Shown: positions 32,034 through 35,808 of the stretch, piece by piece
Position numbering within the stretch: position 1 is the stretch's first letter
Layout: the number at the start of each line of letters is the position of its first letter
The notes under the pieces: model-generated
Databases searched by the model: none
What the model saw: only the letters and a program-made list of their open reading frames with translations
What the model was told of the DNA's origin: nothing
Assembly: GCA_024280455.1 (NCBI GenBank)
Contig: JAJRQC010000127.1
Coordinates: 1 to 35,808 of the forward strand
Direction: 5' to 3'
Source: Deltaproteobacteria bacterium
Lineage (GTDB): Bacteria; Desulfobacterota; Desulfobulbia; Desulfobulbales; Desulfobulbaceae
DNA length: 35,808 nucleotides
Made by a program: the position numbers and the translations under genes

Positions 32034-33071
32034 TCACTTTTTTTTACAGGATGCATTCCGCCAGCAGGTGGGATCCGAGGCCAGGTAATCGCCGGTGAGC
32101 TGGTAGGCCGCGCCCCTGCAGCCATAGCACTCGTCAGCCTTCTCGCAATCTCGGCACTCCCCTTTGATCATCTCCCGGTAATTTTTCAGATTGTTGACCA
32201 CCTCGCTGTTTTTGAGGATATCGGCAAGCGGAGTGTTGCGGATATTGTCCAAGGCAATCGTGACCCCGACACAGGGCATGACATCACCGGTTGCCGTAAC
32301 CACGCAGGAAACCTGATGCCGCATGCACTTGTTGCCGACCAGAGGCGGCTGTGGTTCCCAGCGGCGGCCGAATTGCTGCTGGTCGATGTCGGAGAGCTGC
32401 ATGAACAGCGCCTTTAGCTCTGCGGAATCAACCGTCAGCCACGAGTTTTCAATCGCATTGGCCTGGGGTGTAATAACCTCAAAATAGGGTTCAATCCTTT
32501 CCTGACGCAGCCACTGCCACATGGCCGGCAACTCACCGATGTTCTGTTTACAGATCACGGTACTGATGGCCAGAAACAACTTATCAGAGGGATAACCCGC
32601 ATTCTGCAGGGCAATAAGCGCATTGTTGATGATCTGAAACGCACCCTTTTTTCCGGCCAGACGATCCTGAAGCGCCGCGTCCCGTGAATTCATCTTTAAG
32701 ACTACCCGCACCCGCTCCCGGGCAAGGACCTCAGCCAGATCGTCATCAATGCCGGTGCCGTTGGTAAACATTTCAATCTCAAGCCCTTCACTGCTCAAAA
32801 ATTGCACCATTTCCACAAGGTGCGGATAAATACTGGGCTCACCGCCGAGAATGATTATCTTGCGAGCCCCCAGAGCCTTGGCCTGGAGGATGACATCTTT
32901 GACTTCCATTCGGGAAAGCTCGTTTGCACATTCACTCTTATCGGCAACATAGCAGTAGGAACAACGAAAATTACAGATCCGGCTGAACTCGATCTCCATG
33001 GACAGCAGCCGGTCGGTGGCCACCGCTTCTCGGATCTCCTTTTCGGTAAACTCAAGATTGTATATCTGCAT
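32034..33071 (-). CDS. radical SAM/SPASM-domain protein
   Basis: About 345 residues. The start at 33071 follows the previous stop by 4 bases, with AAGGA 10 bases upstream; a GTG at 33095 would overlap the previous gene. The radical SAM cluster motif is CNFRCSYC (Cys33, 37, 40), with GGEPSIYP as the SAM-binding motif. The C-terminus is cysteine-rich (CMRHQVSC, MPCVGV, CRDCEKADECYGCRGAAYQL, DPTCW), the SPASM pattern for auxiliary Fe-S clusters. SPASM enzymes modify peptides or small molecules. No precursor peptide is visible nearby, so a non-peptide substrate linked to the adjoining lipid-type genes is possible (inference). Confidence 0.85.
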   Translation of the reverse strand: MQIYNLEFTEKEIREAVATDRLLSMEIEFSRICNFRCSYCYVADKSECANELSRMEVKDVILQAKALGARKIIILGGEPSIYPHLVEMVQFLSSEGLEIEMFTNGTGIDDDLAEVLARERVRVVLKMNSRDAALQDRLAGKKGAFQIINNALIALQNAGYPSDKLFLAISTVICKQNIGELPAMWQWLRQERIEPYFEVITPQANAIENSWLTVDSAELKALFMQLSDIDQQQFGRRWEPQPPLVGNKCMRHQVSCVVTATGDVMPCVGVTIALDNIRNTPLADILKNSEVVNNLKNYREMIKGECRDCEKADECYGCRGAAYQLTGDYLASDPTCWRNASCKKK

Positions 33072-33075
33072 CTTG

Positions 33076-34566
33076 TTAATATCCTTCCAGATCACTAAAG
33101 CTGTTCATCCGTTCCCAACGTTCCACCTCGCGCCGGTAACGGCCTTCCCAGCCATAGTTCTTCATGATTCTACGATATCGAAACTTTAAAAAGGGCTTGA
33201 ACAAAAAACGCCAGATCGAAGTCCATATCCGCCCTCGACGACGGGCTGCAGCAGGCGGATTCCACCAGCCGAGCACAACCTGTCTCTGGTACCAGAACTG
33301 ATACTGGAGCTCGTCAGAACTCAAAAATTTTGTTCGCACGTTGGCCCAGAGTCCGTTGTATTTTTTTACATTATCCTTGTTTGTTATCAGATCCGCATCC
33401 AGCAGCTGTTGCCGTATGCCCGTCTTCGGGTAGGGGGTGATAATCTGGCAGTAGGCCGCATCGGCCTCAATACTTTTAAAGAATTCATAGTTTTCCCTGA
33501 TCGATTCAGCGTCGTCTTCCGGAAAACCAAAAATCAGACCGCCGATGACCATCATTCCATATTTATGACAGTTTTCAATCGCCTTCCGGGAAGCGGCCAC
33601 AATATCGCCCTTGCCGGCAACACTCAAGTTCTTTTTTGAGCCGTTTTCAATCCCGAGAACAACAGAGCGGAACCCGGCCCTGGCCATTTTTTTTACCATT
33701 TCCTCATTCTGAGCCATGGAGATACAATCGGCCTGAACAACAAGATTAAGTTTTCTATATCCCCTGGCAATGATGGCATCACAGAGCTCCATGACACGTC
33801 CGGGATTCAGCACCATATTGTCATCGGTAATAAACACCCACCGGACTTTTCTTTTAAAATAAATATCGTCAAGATCCTCGAGAACTCGGCTGATGGGATA
33901 GGTCCTGAAGGTTCGGCCGTACATATGCTTCATACTGCAGAAATTACAGGAGCGGGTACAGCCGCGTGAGGTCTCGAGCAGCTCGATTTTTGCATTGATA
34001 ATATGGTAGCCCCAGGTCAACCGGCGGCTGTCCCGGATCGGCAGCTTAAGGGTGGCAAGATCAAGATTCTCCGCCCGTAGATTATGGACGAATTTCCCGT
34101 TTTTTTTGTGCGAAAGACCGGCTATATCGTCAAGGTCGTCAGTTCCGGCCATTGCATTGACCAGACGCCTGCCAGCCTCTTCCCCTTCGCCGCGAATCAT
34201 GAAATCAATCCACTGTGCCTCTCGGGAACCGGCAATTTCCTCATGCATTAAAGTGGCATGATAGCCGCCGATGACGATTTTCACCTCAGGCCGAAGCTCT
34301 TTGATCAGGTGGGCTATCTTGATGCAGGTAACATACTGCCAGGTCATGGCCGAAAGAAAAATCAAATCAGGCTTGATTTTATTGATGACCCGAGTGAGAT
34401 ATTTTTTGATTGAACGCCGTTTTCGGATTAAATCTATCAGGTAAACTTCATGTTTCGAATCTATATTGCCGCCGATAGAAGCGATGCCGTGATTAGGCAG
34501 ATGGAAGGCTGATTCATGTATAATAATCGGCGCCACATCCGGCATGGATATCAGGATAACTTTCAT
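33076..34566 (-). CDS. B12-binding-type radical SAM protein
   Basis: 496 residues. The ATG overlaps the acyltransferase stop as ATGA, with GGAAGG a few bases upstream, so translation is coupled. The N-terminal Rossmann-like B12-binding domain (about 1-140: LISMPDVAPIIIHESAF, KPDLIFLSAMTW, VKIVIGGYHATLMHEEI) lacks an obvious DxHxxG cobalt-ligating motif. The radical SAM core has RGCTRSCNFC (Cys203, 207, 210), followed by VFITDDNMVLN, VLGIENGSKKN and GLIFGFPEDD. The basic C-terminus (RRRGRIWTSIWRFLFKPFLK) may touch membranes. Such enzymes carry out methylations, ring formations or rearrangements. Its position after a ketosynthase fragment and an acyltransferase suggests lipid tailoring (inference). 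Confidence 0.88.
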   Translation of the reverse strand: MKVILISMPDVAPIIIHESAFHLPNHGIASIGGNIDSKHEVYLIDLIRKRRSIKKYLTRVINKIKPDLIFLSAMTWQYVTCIKIAHLIKELRPEVKIVIGGYHATLMHEEIAGSREAQWIDFMIRGEGEEAGRRLVNAMAGTDDLDDIAGLSHKKNGKFVHNLRAENLDLATLKLPIRDSRRLTWGYHIINAKIELLETSRGCTRSCNFCSMKHMYGRTFRTYPISRVLEDLDDIYFKRKVRWVFITDDNMVLNPGRVMELCDAIIARGYRKLNLVVQADCISMAQNEEMVKKMARAGFRSVVLGIENGSKKNLSVAGKGDIVAASRKAIENCHKYGMMVIGGLIFGFPEDDAESIRENYEFFKSIEADAAYCQIITPYPKTGIRQQLLDADLITNKDNVKKYNGLWANVRTKFLSSDELQYQFWYQRQVVLGWWNPPAAARRRGRIWTSIWRFLFKPFLKFRYRRIMKNYGWEGRYRREVERWERMNSFSDLEGY

Positions 34567-35405
34567 ATTGCCTTCCCCGACTGGACCATCGGTTTTCCCT
34601 CTGGTTTTGCCCCGTCGGTTCCAGACCCGCTCCGCATCATCATGGCTTGTCGAATCCGGTCCTCGAGCATGGACAGGGAGAGTTCCTCTTCAGTGTTCTG
34701 TTCCATGCAGTCCACTATTTCCAAAGAGATGGTATTGTCCATCCGGGTATTAAAGAAAAATTTCCCTGGTGTAAACAGTTTGTCAGTGCCTGTCAGGTGC
34801 AGAACATATATCGGAGCCCTGCACAGTCTGGCAATTTTGAGGGCGCCCCGATTGAGGGGGCCGACTGCGCCGTTCCGGCTTCTGGTGCCCTCGGGAAACA
34901 CGAAAAGATTTCCGCCCTGGGCAAGATATTCATTCATTTGCTCAACCTGGTCAATCATCATTCCTCCGAATTTTCCCTCCCCATCGGCAGGAAAATATCC
35001 GGCGTTCCGTATGAGCCAGCCAAAGATCGGCACCTTGAAAAACTTTGTTTTGACAATGGTTTTCTGGCGTTCCAGCAGCGAAATCAACAGGATCGGATCC
35101 AGGTAGGAGAGATGATTGCAGACGATAACCGAGGACCTTAGCCCGGTTATCCGTTTATCTATCCACCAGTGATGACTCGGTGCAGTCACCCGAAGAAGTT
35201 GGAAAAACCTCCGGTAAAAAAGACTCGTCAAACGCTGAAAGGCAATTTCCCTCCGGGCGGAGAACAGGTAGGCGATGCAGTACCTGTAGGAGAATAAGAA
35301 CACAAAACCAAGGGTAAAATAAGTCCAGCAGATGAGGGTGACCCCGACGTCAATCAGCCGGTCGCCAAAGAGAGCCAGGATGGAGTTACGCGGTTGTTTG
35401 CCGGC
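34563..35405 (-). CDS. PlsC-type lysophospholipid acyltransferase
   Basis: About 280 residues from the ATG at 35405, which overlaps the end of the ketosynthase frame by 20 bases; an upstream ATG at 35498 would lie inside that gene and is rejected. N-terminal hydrophobic helix (VGVTLICWTYFTLGFVFLF) precedes the acyltransferase motif I NHLSYLD (His99, Asp104), the KVPIFGWLIRNAGYFPADG segment and motif III FPEGTRSRNG at about 171-180. It should transfer an acyl group from ACP or CoA to a lysolipid or related alcohol at the membrane. Family members next to ketosynthases are often part of dedicated lipid clusters. Confidence 0.87.
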   Translation of the reverse strand, partial: AGKQPRNSILALFGDRLIDVGVTLICWTYFTLGFVFLFSYRYCIAYLFSARREIAFQRLTSLFYRRFFQLLRVTAPSHHWWIDKRITGLRSSVIVCNHLSYLDPILLISLLERQKTIVKTKFFKVPIFGWLIRNAGYFPADGEGKFGGMMIDQVEQMNEYLAQGGNLFVFPEGTRSRNGAVGPLNRGALKIARLCRAPIYVLHLTGTDKLFTPGKFFFNTRMDNTISLEIVDCMEQNTEEELSLSMLEDRIRQAMMMRSGSGTDGAKPEGKPMVQSGKAI

Positions 35406-35742
35406 CATTTTGAAGCATGAGGCAGGTATTGACCCCGCCAAAGGCAAAGTTTTGAATTGCAGCAATGTTGATCTTGTCATTGACCAGTTCCCGGACATGA
35501 TTGAGCATAGCGCAACGGGGATCGACGGTATCCAGATTCAACGTAGGCGCAACAAACCCCTGTTCCATCATGTAGAGCATCAAAATGAGCTCTATCACCC
35601 CGCAGGTGCCCATGGTATGCCCCATGTAACTCTTGAGACCGGTGACCAGAGGGCCGTTCCCATAGACCTGGATATTCCATATAAGGATGGGCTTGGGCTG
35701 CCATAGTTGCGCCCTGCTCGGAAAATTACAGCTCCCATGGTA
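35386..35742 (-). pseudogene. beta-ketoacyl-ACP synthase, C-terminal fragment (5' truncated)
   Basis: The frame reads VYGNGPLVTGLKSYMGHTMG, then TCGVIELILMLYMMEQGF, TLNLDTVDPRCAML and NFAFGGVNTCLML. This is the C-terminal part of a thiolase-fold ketosynthase with the catalytic-loop His (GHTMG) and the final NxFxFGGxN motif. Homology stops at about 35670. Upstream, the frame reads unrelated residues and meets TAA at 35743-35745, with no start codon, and no other frame of the last 120 bases looks like a ketosynthase. The active-site cysteine half is therefore missing or lies elsewhere. Causes could be decay, an insertion breakpoint or an assembly join. The first gene of the acyltransferase/radical SAM unit. 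Confidence 0.75.
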
Positions 35743-35808
35743 TTACCCGGACACAAATCATAAATGACTGGGCAGCAATTTGCACATGTTTCAAAATAGT
35801 TAACGAAC

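Noticed and set aside
33071-33095. GTG start for the SPASM radical SAM gene
   Set aside because: It would overlap the upstream gene by 20 bases, whereas the ATG at 33071 has AAGGA upstream and fits the 4-base gap.
1-35808. CRISPR array, tRNA, rRNA, prophage or complete insertion sequence
   Set aside because: No regularly spaced direct repeats, no tRNA or rRNA-like sequence and no intact transposase or phage gene was seen on reading both strands.

Overview
The window looks like a chromosomal segment of a Gram-negative, anaerobic, cytochrome-rich bacterium, most plausibly a deltaproteobacterium (Desulfobacterota, Desulfobulbales-like). This is inferred from gene content: multihaem c-type cytochromes, lipoproteins with lipoboxes, an RND pump, B12-type radical SAM enzymes and 'GTCATCCCCG' palindromic repeats. 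It was not tested by a search. No rRNA, tRNA, CRISPR array or intact insertion sequence was seen.

Left part (1-12.4 kb, genes mostly on the minus strand): two kinds of palindromic repeat at the edge; a secreted subtilisin-like protease with two C-terminal PPC domains, coupled to a secreted CSLREA/choice-of-anchor-Q beta-helix protein; a zinc alcohol dehydrogenase; then an envelope group of a membrane-anchored coiled-coil protein, a large TPR-type lipoprotein and an unusually long bifunctional penicillin-binding protein. Middle part (12.5-21.4 kb): an MltD-like lytic transglycosylase divergent from the PBP, an RND adaptor and its RND pump (broken by two single-base frameshifts), a TraB-family membrane protein, YhbY and a VTT/TVP38 membrane protein.

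The most interesting part (21.8-31.9 kb) is a redox island. It is bracketed by two paralogous heptahaem cytochromes, each with a discoidin-like domain inserted between haem 3 and haem 4. The first has a near-perfect sigma-54 promoter. The second has a leader with a small ORF overlapping a terminator-like hairpin. Between them are a relic zone (cytochrome remnant, MarR fragment, pirin pseudogene with two in-frame stops), a compact operon of a dihaem peroxidase/MauG-type cytochrome, a Tat-exported metallophosphoesterase and a monohaem cytochrome, and a metal-responsive ArsR repressor with an SO_0444-type metal efflux permease. A role in periplasmic or extracellular electron transfer is inference.

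Right edge (32-35.8 kb, minus strand): four translationally coupled genes, a 5'-truncated ketosynthase, a PlsC-type acyltransferase, a B12-binding-type radical SAM protein and a radical SAM/SPASM protein. They resemble a lipid-modifying biosynthetic cluster. A dispersed structured repeat family (four copies, at 6.7, 8.7, 20.0 and 21.6 kb) sits in intergenic gaps and shows pairing-compatible changes between copies.
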